From Chitinophaga filiformis (GTDB taxonomy: Bacteria > Bacteroidota > Bacteroidia > Chitinophagales > Chitinophagaceae), in NCBI RefSeq assembly GCF_021646545.1, contig NZ_JAKIRP010000023.1, positions 1 to 64,000 on the forward strand: a stretch of 64,000 nt of DNA, read 5' to 3'. Made by a program: the position numbers and the translations under genes. The notes under the pieces are model-generated. The model was not told where the DNA came from. It worked only from the letters and a program-made list of their open reading frames with translations, and did no database searches. Position 1 is the first letter of the stretch; each line of letters starts with the position of its first letter. Shown here piece after piece: positions 36,357-44,882 of the stretch.

Positions 36357-39300
36357 ATGAAAAATGTAGACCTGTTGAAGGTCAGGCCCCCTCATGCCTG
36401 GCAGTCAGCACTATTGCGCATGAAATTTACTCTACTGCTTTTTTTGCCCGCACTGTATCCGCTTATGGCTGTTGCGGATGGCTATTCAAACTCATTTTCA
36501 ATCCGACAGGATATCATATTAAAGGGGAAGATCGTTGACAAAAATAAAGAGCCGGTGATCGGCGCCACTATCAAAGTTGTAGGGACTTCAAAAGGGACAA
36601 CCACATTACCCGATGGCTCTTTTTCGTTGAGCGTCGCAAATGGCGCTCAGGTGACTATTAGTGCAATCGGTTTCCTTCCACAAACACTGACTGTCAACGG
36701 CAGCGCTCCGTTGAACGTAACACTCGATGCAGACACCAAAGGCCTCAGTGAGGTAGTGGTGGTAGGTTATGGCGCCCAGAAGAGAGAAGCTGTATCCGGT
36801 TCCATTGCAACGGTAAAAGGTGCTGATCTTGTCAAGTCGCCGGCTACCAACCTGTCCAACTCCATCGCCGGACGTATGCCAGGTGTAACTGCCATGCAGA
36901 ACAGCGGCGAGCCTGGTGCTGACGGTTCTTCCCTCCGCATCCGTGGTTCCAACACCCTCGGAAACAACGACCCGCTGATCGTAATAGATGGTGTGGCTGG
37001 TCGTACCGGCGGTCTGGAGCGATTAAATCCGCAGGATGTCGAGAGCATATCCGTACTGAAAGACGCTTCCGCTGCGATCTATGGCGCCCGTGCAGCCAAC
37101 GGTGTTATTCTCGTAACAACCAAACGCGGTAAGAGCGGCAAACCTCAACTGTCTTATTCCTTTAACCAGGGCTGGTCACAACCCACACACATCCCCGAAA
37201 TGTCCAACGCTGCCGAGTATGCGCAACTGAGGGATGAGCTGAGCCTTTACCGTGATGTACCCGGAAGAGAGTGGGCGGCTGCCTGGGACGTATACAAACA
37301 AAACGGTACCTATACTTCCCCGACTACCAACAAGAAATGGGACGTGGCTTTCGGTCAGACGGAGATAGAGAAATTCCGCAACAGTACCGACCCCTGGCTG
37401 TATCCGAACACAAACTGGTACAAATCCACTTTTAAGACATGGTCGCCGCAATCCAACCATAGCGTACAGGTGTCTGGTGGTAATGAGAACATGCGTTACC
37501 TCACCTCCTTCGGTTACCAGTCGCAGGATGCTTACTATAAAAAATCCGCCACCGGTTACGATCAGTACAGCCTGCGTGTCAACCTGGATGGAAAGATCAA
37601 TAAATTCGTGAATGTCAGCGTAGACATGTTAGGTCGCCAGGAGGAGCGTAATTATCCTACCCGTAGCGCCAGTGACATCTTCCGTATGCTGATGCGTGGT
37701 AAACCTACTGAGCCCGCCTTCTGGCCGAATGGTCTGCCTGGTCCGGACATCGAGTACGGTAACAACCCAGTGGTGATCACTACCGACCAGACAGGATACG
37801 ACAAGGATAAACGTTACTATGTACAGACCAATGCCCGCCTGGATGTGTTAATCCCCGGGGTGAATGGTCTGAAGCTGAGCGGTAACGTGGCATTCGATAA
37901 GTATATCAAGAGTACTAAACGCTGGATGACACCCTGGTACCTGTATACCTGGGACAAGAAAACCTATGAGCAGGATGGTAAAACGCCGCTGTTAGTAAGG
38001 GGCAAACGTGGTACTGATCAGGCTACCCTCAATCAGGGAGATGAAGATCAGAGCAACCTGTTATTACGTGGTTTGCTGACCTACGACCGTACCTTCAACA
38101 AAGATCATACAGTGAACTTTGTGTTCGGTGTAGAAAGGGAAACTGTCAATTCTGAGACTTTCAGCGCCTTCCGCAGGTATTTCATTTCTCCATTGATCGA
38201 CCAGATGTTTGCCGGCGGCGATGCAGAGAAAGACAATGCCGGTAGCGCCTGGGACCGTGCCCGTCTCAACTATTTCGGTCGTGTGGCCTACAACTATAAA
38301 GAGAAATACCTGGCGGAGTTTGTATGGAGGAATGATGGCTCCTACATGTTCCCCAGCAATTCCCGTTTTGGTTTCTTCCCTGGTCTGATGCTGGGCTGGC
38401 GTATATCTGAAGAAAACTTCTTCAAAGAGAACGTGAAGTTCATGAGTTACCTGAAACTGCGTGCATCATGGGGTAAACTGGGTAACGACCAGGTATACTT
38501 CGACGATAACGGCGATGGTACGCTCACGCTGCAGGAATATCAGTATTATTCCACTTATGGTTTCGGCAGTTACATCCTGGGAGGCAATGTTGTAAAATCA
38601 CTCTTTGAAGCACGTATACCTAACCCGTACATCACCTGGGAGGTAGCCAACAACTACAACGTTGGTCTGGATGGCGCCCTGTTGAATGGTAAGATCTACT
38701 TCGAACTGGACGCGTTCATGAACAAGCGTTCCGGCATCCTGGTAAGAAGAAATGCATCCGTACCACAAACAACGGGTATGACGCTGCCTGCAGAGAACAT
38801 CGGTAAGGTAGATAACAAAGGTTTTGAATTCCGCGTTGGCTACAACGATAATGTTGGCAGTAAGTTCCGTTATGACGTTAGCGTGAACGGCGGTTATTCG
38901 AAGAACAAGATCGTGTTCTGGGATGAAGCACCTGGTGCTCCAACCTGGCAGCGTTCTACCGGCAAGCCGATGAATACTAACCTGTATTATGAATATGATG
39001 GTGTATTCAAAGACTATGCAGAGATAGATAAGAATGGTATAGACTATACTGCGCTGACAAATAACCTGCGTCCGGGCGATATGAAGTTTAAAGATATAGA
39101 TGGTAACGGAAAGATCGATGGTGATGACAAGGTAAGATATGGAAAGAGCAATCAGCCGACCTTTACCGGTGGTCTGAACGTGAACATGCAATATGGTAAC
39201 TTCGATATGGCCATTCTCGTGCAGGGAGCTACGGGCGGTGCATTGCACATCAATACAGAATCCGGTGAGATCGGCAACTTTACGAAAGATTACTATGACA

Positions 39301-39617
39301 ACCGCTGGAGCCCTGACAATCCAAATGGCGAACACCCACGTGTAAATGACCGTAATGATACCTATTGGGCCACAGGTAACACGTATTGGGTCCGCAGTAC
39401 TAACTACGTACGTCTGAAGAACCTGGAGATCGGCTACAGCATACCCGATTTCCTGAAGAAGAGAAGCGGTATCACTACGCTGAGATTATATGCAAACTGT
39501 CTGAACCTTTTCACCCTGGACAATCTGAAGATCCTTGATCCTGAATCTGTGAGTGGTAATGGTCAGTATTATCCGCAGTCAAGGGTATTGAATGCAGGTT
39601 TCAATTTAACTTTTTAA
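36357..39617 (+). CDS. SusC/RagA family TonB-linked outer-membrane receptor
   Basis: 1086 residues. A long N-terminal signal (hydrophobic core LLLFLPALYPLMAVA, residues ~28-43) is followed by a carboxypeptidase-regulatory-like domain (~58-130; LKGKIVDKNKEPVIGATIKV), a TonB box region (VVVVGYGAQKRE), the plug with SIAGRMPGVTAMQNSGEPG, LIVIDGVAGR and ISVLKDASAAIYGARAANGVI, and a large barrel ending NAGFNLTF. Unlike the receptor at 20.5 kb it lacks an STN domain and has no sigma/FecR genes, so its regulation must differ. The SusD partner follows after 11 bp. The substrate is unknown. Confidence 0.95.
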   Translation: MKNVDLLKVRPPHAWQSALLRMKFTLLLFLPALYPLMAVADGYSNSFSIRQDIILKGKIVDKNKEPVIGATIKVVGTSKGTTTLPDGSFSLSVANGAQVTISAIGFLPQTLTVNGSAPLNVTLDADTKGLSEVVVVGYGAQKREAVSGSIATVKGADLVKSPATNLSNSIAGRMPGVTAMQNSGEPGADGSSLRIRGSNTLGNNDPLIVIDGVAGRTGGLERLNPQDVESISVLKDASAAIYGARAANGVILVTTKRGKSGKPQLSYSFNQGWSQPTHIPEMSNAAEYAQLRDELSLYRDVPGREWAAAWDVYKQNGTYTSPTTNKKWDVAFGQTEIEKFRNSTDPWLYPNTNWYKSTFKTWSPQSNHSVQVSGGNENMRYLTSFGYQSQDAYYKKSATGYDQYSLRVNLDGKINKFVNVSVDMLGRQEERNYPTRSASDIFRMLMRGKPTEPAFWPNGLPGPDIEYGNNPVVITTDQTGYDKDKRYYVQTNARLDVLIPGVNGLKLSGNVAFDKYIKSTKRWMTPWYLYTWDKKTYEQDGKTPLLVRGKRGTDQATLNQGDEDQSNLLLRGLLTYDRTFNKDHTVNFVFGVERETVNSETFSAFRRYFISPLIDQMFAGGDAEKDNAGSAWDRARLNYFGRVAYNYKEKYLAEFVWRNDGSYMFPSNSRFGFFPGLMLGWRISEENFFKENVKFMSYLKLRASWGKLGNDQVYFDDNGDGTLTLQEYQYYSTYGFGSYILGGNVVKSLFEARIPNPYITWEVANNYNVGLDGALLNGKIYFELDAFMNKRSGILVRRNASVPQTTGMTLPAENIGKVDNKGFEFRVGYNDNVGSKFRYDVSVNGGYSKNKIVFWDEAPGAPTWQRSTGKPMNTNLYYEYDGVFKDYAEIDKNGIDYTALTNNLRPGDMKFKDIDGNGKIDGDDKVRYGKSNQPTFTGGLNVNMQYGNFDMAILVQGATGGALHINTESGEIGNFTKDYYDNRWSPDNPNGEHPRVNDRNDTYWATGNTYWVRSTNYVRLKNLEIGYSIPDFLKKRSGITTLRLYANCLNLFTLDNLKILDPESVSGNGQYYPQSRVLNAGFNLTF

Positions 39618-39628
39618 TCAGCAGTATC

Positions 39629-41476
39629 ATGAAACAACTACTTAAGAAAATATACATCTGTATTGGGATGGCAGGCGCGTTGACTGTTGCTGCGTGTAAT
39701 ACCGATTTCCTGAATACAAGACCTTTAGGGGAAGCTACCAAAGATGATGTGTGGCAGGACCAGGCATTGACGGAAGCCTTCGTAAATGAAATCTATAATG
39801 GCCTGAGCAGCGGTGGTTTCCTGGAAACCATGTTATCATCTGCCACCGACGAGACCATGTTCACGCACAACTACGGTATGAAGAACATGGGAGAGGCGAC
39901 TATCAGTCCTACGGATGCTGAGTACGTGAACAACCGCGGTACTTTCCAGTGGGATGATATGTACAAACGCATACGCGCATGTAACGTATTTTTCCAGAAC
40001 ATACAGAAAGTACCTTTTGATAAAGCGGGAATGGGAGACCGTCTGAAGGGAGAGGTATACTTCCTGCGTGCTTACTATTATCATCAGCTGGTGCGCGCTT
40101 ATGGTGGTGTGCCATTGATAGATACGGTGTATACTTTGGCGGATAAGGATTATACTATCGCCCGTAACTCTTTCTCTGATTGTGTGGAGCATATTGTGCG
40201 GGACTGCGATTCTGCTGCCCATTTACTGCAGGGTAAGGAGAGCATCACTGTAAAGGGCCGTGCTACAGAAGGAGCGGCGCTTGCGCTGAAATCACGTATA
40301 CTGATCTATGCGGCAAGTGATTTGTATGACTTCCCTACTGCCAGTGTCAAAGCCCAGGTGATGAAAAATATCGAGACACCTGATGTATTAGGCTATACGA
40401 GCGGCGATCGTCCTGCACGCTGGAGGCGCGCCAAGGCTGCTGCCCAGGCGGTGATAGCACTCGGCCGTTATTCGCTGGCATTTGCTACACCTGCGTCACC
40501 TGAAGAGGCGAGCACTAATTATCAGCAGATGTTCCTGAAGGATAATTCTGAAAGTATTTTCTCCCGTTACTTTGTGAATGCCAAGTCAGAAGCTGGCGGA
40601 CAGATCGGGCTTTACAATGGTTTGAATGGTTATCACAACTGGTCCGGTAATACGCCTACCCAGCTGCTGATAGACGACTATGAAATGGCGGATGGTACAC
40701 CTTTTAACTGGGGCAATCCTATGCATAAGGCGCAACCATACTTAAACCGTGATCCGCGTTTCTATGCAAGCATCCTGTATGATGGGGCGAACTGGCGTCA
40801 GCGTCCTTCTGACGTTGCGGCGAAAGATCCGGCTAACCAGGCACAGACGGGTATTTACCAGGTGTGGGACGCGGAGCGTTCACAGGTGATCACTATGCCT
40901 GGACTGGATACCCGCCAGGGACCGATAGAAAACTGGAATGGTAGTTTCACGGGATATTATATGAAGAAGTTCATTGATCCTGCTGTGGATGCACAGTATT
41001 TCCGTCAGGAGGTGCCATATCCATTCTTCCGGTATACGGAGGTGTTGTTCAACTATGCAGAGGCTTGTATGGAGCTGGGTGAAGAAGATGAGGCACGCAG
41101 GACACTGAATGAGATCCGTACCCGTGCAGGCATGCCGGCGATCACAGAATCGGGGGCGGAGCTGAAAGCGCGGTTCCAGCGTGAGAAGGAGATAGAGATG
41201 GTGTTTGAAGAGCAGCGGTTCTTCGATGTGCGTCGCTGGATGGTGGCGCCGGCAACTGTAGGACGTGCGTTACGCGGGATAAATGTAGTGGGTAAATTAA
41301 AGCCGAATGTCAAGGTAACTTTGTATCAGCATGATGAGAACAGTTATGACTATACTTATACGCCGGTGACGTTGGTGAATGAGAACAGGATGTGGTTGGA
41401 TAAGATGTATTTTATGCCGTTGCAGCGGGATGAGATGAATAGGAATAATAAGTTAGTGCAGAACCCGGGGTATTAA
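39629..41476 (+). CDS. SusD/RagB family surface lipoprotein
   Basis: 615 residues. The lipoprotein signal reads GMAGALTVAAC with Cys 23, then NTDFLNTRP, typical of SusD homologues. TPR-like helices (GEVYFLRAYYYHQLVRAYGG) precede the substrate-binding insertions, and the C-terminus has YTEVLFNYAEACMELGE, REKEIEMVFEEQRFFDVRRW and MPLQRDEMNRN. It pairs with the SusC protein encoded directly upstream as the surface lid of the transporter. No enzyme gene follows in the operon. Confidence 0.95.
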   Translation: MKQLLKKIYICIGMAGALTVAACNTDFLNTRPLGEATKDDVWQDQALTEAFVNEIYNGLSSGGFLETMLSSATDETMFTHNYGMKNMGEATISPTDAEYVNNRGTFQWDDMYKRIRACNVFFQNIQKVPFDKAGMGDRLKGEVYFLRAYYYHQLVRAYGGVPLIDTVYTLADKDYTIARNSFSDCVEHIVRDCDSAAHLLQGKESITVKGRATEGAALALKSRILIYAASDLYDFPTASVKAQVMKNIETPDVLGYTSGDRPARWRRAKAAAQAVIALGRYSLAFATPASPEEASTNYQQMFLKDNSESIFSRYFVNAKSEAGGQIGLYNGLNGYHNWSGNTPTQLLIDDYEMADGTPFNWGNPMHKAQPYLNRDPRFYASILYDGANWRQRPSDVAAKDPANQAQTGIYQVWDAERSQVITMPGLDTRQGPIENWNGSFTGYYMKKFIDPAVDAQYFRQEVPYPFFRYTEVLFNYAEACMELGEEDEARRTLNEIRTRAGMPAITESGAELKARFQREKEIEMVFEEQRFFDVRRWMVAPATVGRALRGINVVGKLKPNVKVTLYQHDENSYDYTYTPVTLVNENRMWLDKMYFMPLQRDEMNRNNKLVQNPGY

Positions 41477-41518
41477 TCCTCGACTTGCTGCGGTTTCCTG
41501 AAGCAGTTATTTCACAAG

Positions 41519-41557
41519 GGAAGTTCTATACTGTGCGGCAAGCGGTATAGGACTTCC
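41519..41557. repeat. Inverted repeat sharing CTATACTGTGC with the next element
   Basis: GGAAGTTCTATAC and GTATAGGACTTCC pair with one mismatch around 13 nt. It starts 42 bp after the SusD stop codon and could act as a hairpin in the mRNA tail. No T-tract follows. Confidence 0.6.
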
Positions 41558-41621
41558 TGCATTAGTCATGGCCTGGCTTTGTGCTGACGCGAACCAGTTG
41601 TGTTATCTGGGCGGCATTCGC

Positions 41622-41754
41622 AGGATGTACTATACTGTGCTGCAAAACGCTCTTTAGAACGTTGATTTGGCGACGGTGAGCGTGTGGGATTGGGAGCGCT
41701 ATTTACCTTCGTCAATCGTATCACGCGTCTTGAAGGCACAGTATAGTACTTCCT
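41622..41754. mobile_element. Small inverted-repeat (MITE-like) element
   Basis: Terminal arms AGGATGTACTATACTGTGC and GCACAGTATAGTACTTCCT (18 of 19 pairs) enclose ~95 bp without an ORF. The same CTATACTGTGC core occurs in the hairpin 100 bp upstream. Confidence 0.55.
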
Positions 41755-41785
41755 GCTGCGCCTACACAATGGGCGGTAGACGGCT

Positions 41786-43012
41786 TTAGTTAATTGTCGT
41801 CGCTGCCGCGGTTGCTGTTGTTGTGGAAGTGGCTGTAGCTGTAGCTGCTGTTGCGGATGTTGCGGATGTTGCTGCAGCTGGTGTCGTTGTCGTTATTGCC
41901 TTAGCCTTGAGCACTTCTTTGGTGTGGGCGAGGGTCAGGCTGTCTTTAATTAATTCTTTGAAGAATGGGGCTATTGCTGTTCCATTCTTTATTTTTTCAG
42001 GAAGGTCAGGATTGGTAATCGCTGTTCTGCCGATGGAGATCAGGTCTGCTTCGTGATTGGATATCAATTTGGTAGCCAGAGCTGTGTCGTGCATGCCGCC
42101 ATTTACAATGACTGGCTTTCCTGTGATTTGTTTTGCTATACCATTTGAGGAACTTCCATTGTCGTATAATGATTCTCTTGCCCAGTTCCCGCCCTCGGAT
42201 GCGATGTGGATGTAGCTGACGTCCACTTGTTTTAGAATGTTGAATATTTCCTTCGCTGTTGCTGCGCCGCCCGGCCATCTGTAAGTGAGGTCGTTCACTT
42301 TGCTTTCTGAGAGGCGTATGCCTACGATGAAGTCTTTCGGGACAGCGGCCTTGATGGCGGTGAATACTTCAATCGGGAATCGTAGTCTTTTTTCATAATT
42401 ACCTCCATATTCATCCTCTCTTACATTCGTGTGCGGAGTGATAAACTGGTCCAGCAGGTAGCCATTGGCTGCATGTATCTCTACGCCGTCGAATCCCGCT
42501 ATTAATGCTCTGATGGCCGTTTGTACAAAACCGTCTTTTGCCTCCTGCATGTCTTTTCTGCTCATGGCTGAAGGCAGGGGGAATGGGCCCTGCAGACCTC
42601 CGGGTTCTGTGTTTCGGAGGCCCTTGGGCTGTATGGCGGAAGGAGCAATTGTTTTAGCACTATGCTGAGATAGTGCGCCTCCGTGCATTAATTGGAGGAT
42701 AATGAGCGCGTTGGGATCTGCCTGGTGTACTTTGTCGGTTACCTTTTTCCAGCCTTCTACCTGTTCATGGGTAACGAGGCCCGGCTGATGGTTGTCGGTC
42801 TTGCTGAAAAGATTGTCTGTGTAAGTGCCTTCAGTAATGATAAGACCGAAGCCACCTGCTGCGAAGGCTGCATAGTAGTCTGCCATTTCGTTCGTTGGTA
42901 CACCGGTAGCTGTAGCGCTTCTGCGCGTCATGGGAGCAACGGTGAACCTGTTCTTTAGTGTATGGCTTCCTAATTTTATTGGCTGAAATAGTATGTCTGT
43001 ATTTGTGTTCAT
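41786..43012 (-). CDS. Old Yellow Enzyme family NADH:flavin oxidoreductase with an Ala/Thr tail
   Basis: 408 residues. Residues 1-365 form the FMN-binding TIM barrel: LFQPIKLGSHTLKNRFTVAPM at the start, QLMHGG, the substrate/active-site motif EIHAANGYLLDQFITPHTN and the phosphate-binding VNGGM and ISIGRTAI. Family members reduce activated C=C bonds of enones or related compounds with NAD(P)H. Residues ~374-408 are a low-complexity tail almost entirely of Ala and Thr, encoded by near-tandem triplets; this is not part of the fold. It is monocistronic; the SusD gene converges on it across a repeat-bearing gap. Confidence 0.9.
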   Translation of the reverse strand: MNTNTDILFQPIKLGSHTLKNRFTVAPMTRRSATATGVPTNEMADYYAAFAAGGFGLIITEGTYTDNLFSKTDNHQPGLVTHEQVEGWKKVTDKVHQADPNALIILQLMHGGALSQHSAKTIAPSAIQPKGLRNTEPGGLQGPFPLPSAMSRKDMQEAKDGFVQTAIRALIAGFDGVEIHAANGYLLDQFITPHTNVREDEYGGNYEKRLRFPIEVFTAIKAAVPKDFIVGIRLSESKVNDLTYRWPGGAATAKEIFNILKQVDVSYIHIASEGGNWARESLYDNGSSSNGIAKQITGKPVIVNGGMHDTALATKLISNHEADLISIGRTAITNPDLPEKIKNGTAIAPFFKELIKDSLTLAHTKEVLKAKAITTTTPAAATSATSATAATATATSTTTATAAATTIN

Positions 43013-43140
43013 AGATCGTTTGATTAGGATACAAAGATGAGATGGAGGAGGGGAGATGGACGTATAACTAATTTAATATTTGGGGTTAAAATTGTTTAAT
43101 ATCGTATGTTCAATGCCTGTACGTGTGTTGATCATTCGCT

Positions 43141-43194
43141 GCAATCGGCTCCGTAGGTGCCGCGTGTTTGTAGCGCGGGGTTTTCAACCCCGGG
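43141..43194 (-). repeat. REP-like element, reverse copy
   Basis: Read on the minus strand: GGTTGAAAACCCCGCGCTAC, AAACACG, then a hairpin CGGCACC-TAC-GGAGCCG with one internal mismatch. Same family as the elements at 25.7 and 60.5-60.9 kb. It lies upstream of the divergent Old Yellow Enzyme gene. Confidence 0.65.
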
Positions 43195-43236
43195 AATTTT
43201 GAATATATTGCGCACGAAAGAGAATAGGAAAAGCGA

Positions 43237-43488
43237 TTGATTTTTGCATATTCGTTTGCATTTTTGCCATTTGCATTGGTTTTGGCGCTGCTTTCTTTGC
43301 TAAGAATTGTCCCTGTATATTTTAATGAAATTCCCTATTATGGCTTGAAGGTTTTTTTTGTATCAATACTTTTGGTTCCTTTTTTCGGATTTATTATGGG
43401 TGCTGTAAATTGGGTCTTTTTGAACTTCGGAGATTATTTGTATTCCTGTATGCTTAATATCTGGGGCAAGGGGAAAGGCAGAAACTAA
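43237..43488 (+). CDS. Small membrane protein, 83 aa (TTG start)
   Basis: The frame starts with TTG, preceded by a purine-rich AGGAAAAG, and has two membrane helices (FAFLPFALVLALLSLLRIV and VFFVSILLVPFFGFIMGAVNW). The stop codon overlaps the ATG of the next gene (TAATG), so the pair is translationally coupled. No family recognised. The base composition is more AT-rich than in the neighbouring enzymes. Confidence 0.55.
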   Translation: MIFAYSFAFLPFALVLALLSLLRIVPVYFNEIPYYGLKVFFVSILLVPFFGFIMGAVNWVFLNFGDYLYSCMLNIWGKGKGRN

Positions 43489-44024
43489 TGACTGCTATAA
43501 CTATTAAAATGAATAAAAAGTATGTTTTAGATAATACCACTTCATCTACTCAAATGGGTGTGATCGTGGCGTCATTATCATTGGGTTGCTTCTTCTTTCT
43601 CTTTTTTTTTATAGACTGGGATTGGGGATCTATAGTTCTGGGAATCATCGCCATGCTGTTTTCTGTCCCACTCAACATGTTTATGAAACTGTTTTCGGAA
43701 GTTTATACCGATGGAACCTCCTTTTTTATAAAAAATATTTATCAAAAAGAACAGCGGATAGATGCTGCACTTTTCGATAGAATAATAGATATGCGAACTG
43801 TTATCCCGTACCGTGACAGCCGGTATTATACTATTCTTTTCAAAAACGGAATGAAATTCCATTTTATGAAGAAAACGACTAGTTTGCTGGGACCTCCCCC
43901 GAAAGATAAAGCCAAACTCGCGGAGGAGTTAACCAAAGCAGTAAATGACTTTCTTAAGGCGAAAACAACACTCTCTTTTTTATTTTTTATCTTTTGGGTT
44001 AATCAGACTCAATTTTCTCTCTGA
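43488..44024 (+). CDS. Membrane protein with a PH-like cytoplasmic domain, 178 aa
   Basis: Two adjacent membrane helices (residues ~22-65; LGCFFFLFFFI and IVLGIIAMLFSVPLNMF) are followed by a soluble part with the strand pattern VYTDGTSFFIKN, IIDMRTVIPYRDSRYYTILFKNGMKFHF, similar to small PH-like membrane-anchored domains. A C-terminal hydrophobic end (LSFLFFIFWV) is odd and may reflect a recent frameshift or read-through past the original end. Coupled to the 83-aa gene upstream; function unknown. Confidence 0.6.
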   Translation: MTAITIKMNKKYVLDNTTSSTQMGVIVASLSLGCFFFLFFFIDWDWGSIVLGIIAMLFSVPLNMFMKLFSEVYTDGTSFFIKNIYQKEQRIDAALFDRIIDMRTVIPYRDSRYYTILFKNGMKFHFMKKTTSLLGPPPKDKAKLAEELTKAVNDFLKAKTTLSFLFFIFWVNQTQFSL

Positions 44025-44037
44025 TTAATGTATAACA

Positions 44038-44133
44038 ATGAAAATATTCACTTTTGTTTCTTATTTGGCGGCTTTAATATTGGCCTATTTGGCAACTTAT
44101 GGGTGGGTTATATTTTTTCGAAGACCGGCATAG
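44038..44133 (+). CDS. Possible 31-aa single-span peptide
   Basis: ATG 44038 opens 31 codons: MKIFTFVSYLAALILAYLAT followed by YGWVIFFRRPA. One membrane helix with a basic end, 13 bp after the previous gene and ending 3 bp before the convergent Crp-type gene. It could be a genuine micro-protein or a remnant of a longer membrane protein. Confidence 0.35.
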   Translation: MKIFTFVSYLAALILAYLATYGWVIFFRRPA

Positions 44134-44136
44134 GTT

Positions 44137-44739
44137 TCACCGCTTCCCGCCCTTCCTGATCTGACTCAAAAACACCGGCGTTATCCCTAAAAACGAGGCT
44201 ATATGCTTCTGCGGCATGCGCTGCTCCAGTGTCGGATATTTCTTTACCAGCGCCTCATAGCGCTCGGCTCCCGTCATTGAAATTGAGTTTAGAATGCGCT
44301 GATCCTGAGAGATCATTGCCTGCTGATTCAATATCCGCCAGAACTTTTCAAAAGCGGGAATGTCCGTGAAAAGCTGTTCCAGCCCGTTCCTGTCTATTTG
44401 CAGTACGACGGTTGCTTCCTGTGCGATGATATTGATCCTGGAGGGGACCTGTGGTATGAAGCTGCTGGCATCGCTGATCCACCAGTCTTCCATGGCAAAG
44501 TGGAGGGTGTGCTCATCGCCATTATCATCTACATAAAAGGAGCGGAGGAAACCGGAACACACGTAGCTCTCGTGCTTACATATTTCGCCCTGTTGCAGGA
44601 GGTACTGCCGTGGCAGCAGCTTGCGCAAAGTAAGGAAGCTGCAGAAATGTTCCTGTTCTTCCGCAGAAAGGTGGATCCGTTTCTGAACGTGATGTAAGAT
44701 AAGCTGATGCAGATCAGATAGTGGCGGCGTAGCACTCAT
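44137..44739 (-). CDS. Crp/Fnr family transcriptional regulator
   Basis: 200 residues. A cyclic-nucleotide-binding-like barrel (residues ~25-120; LLPRQYLLQQGEICKHESYVCSGFLRSFYVDDNG) is followed by a dimer helix (~125-150) and a C-terminal helix-turn-helix (MPQKHIASFLGITPVFLSQIRKG). The Arg/Ser residues that contact cAMP in E. coli Crp are not evident, as in most Bacteroidota members, so the effector is unknown. The gene is divergent from the dehydrogenase/cytochrome pair across 143 bp and could control it (inference). Confidence 0.9.
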   Translation of the reverse strand: MSATPPLSDLHQLILHHVQKRIHLSAEEQEHFCSFLTLRKLLPRQYLLQQGEICKHESYVCSGFLRSFYVDDNGDEHTLHFAMEDWWISDASSFIPQVPSRINIIAQEATVVLQIDRNGLEQLFTDIPAFEKFWRILNQQAMISQDQRILNSISMTGAERYEALVKKYPTLEQRMPQKHIASFLGITPVFLSQIRKGGKR

Positions 44740-44882
44740 AAGACTGGTTTCTTCTTAAACAAATATAGTAACCATCTTAAAAAATAGTAAGGCGAATCAA
44801 CCTTTTATAGAATTCCTCCCAACTTTCCCTGTTAGTTTTTGTAATTTTCCCCTGGCTTTATTCAATAAAACCCAATTACCAT

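Noticed and set aside
43999..44028. TTAATCAGA/TCTGATTAA hairpin as a terminator
   Set aside because: It overlaps the end of the 178-aa gene and has no T-tract; too weak to list as a feature.
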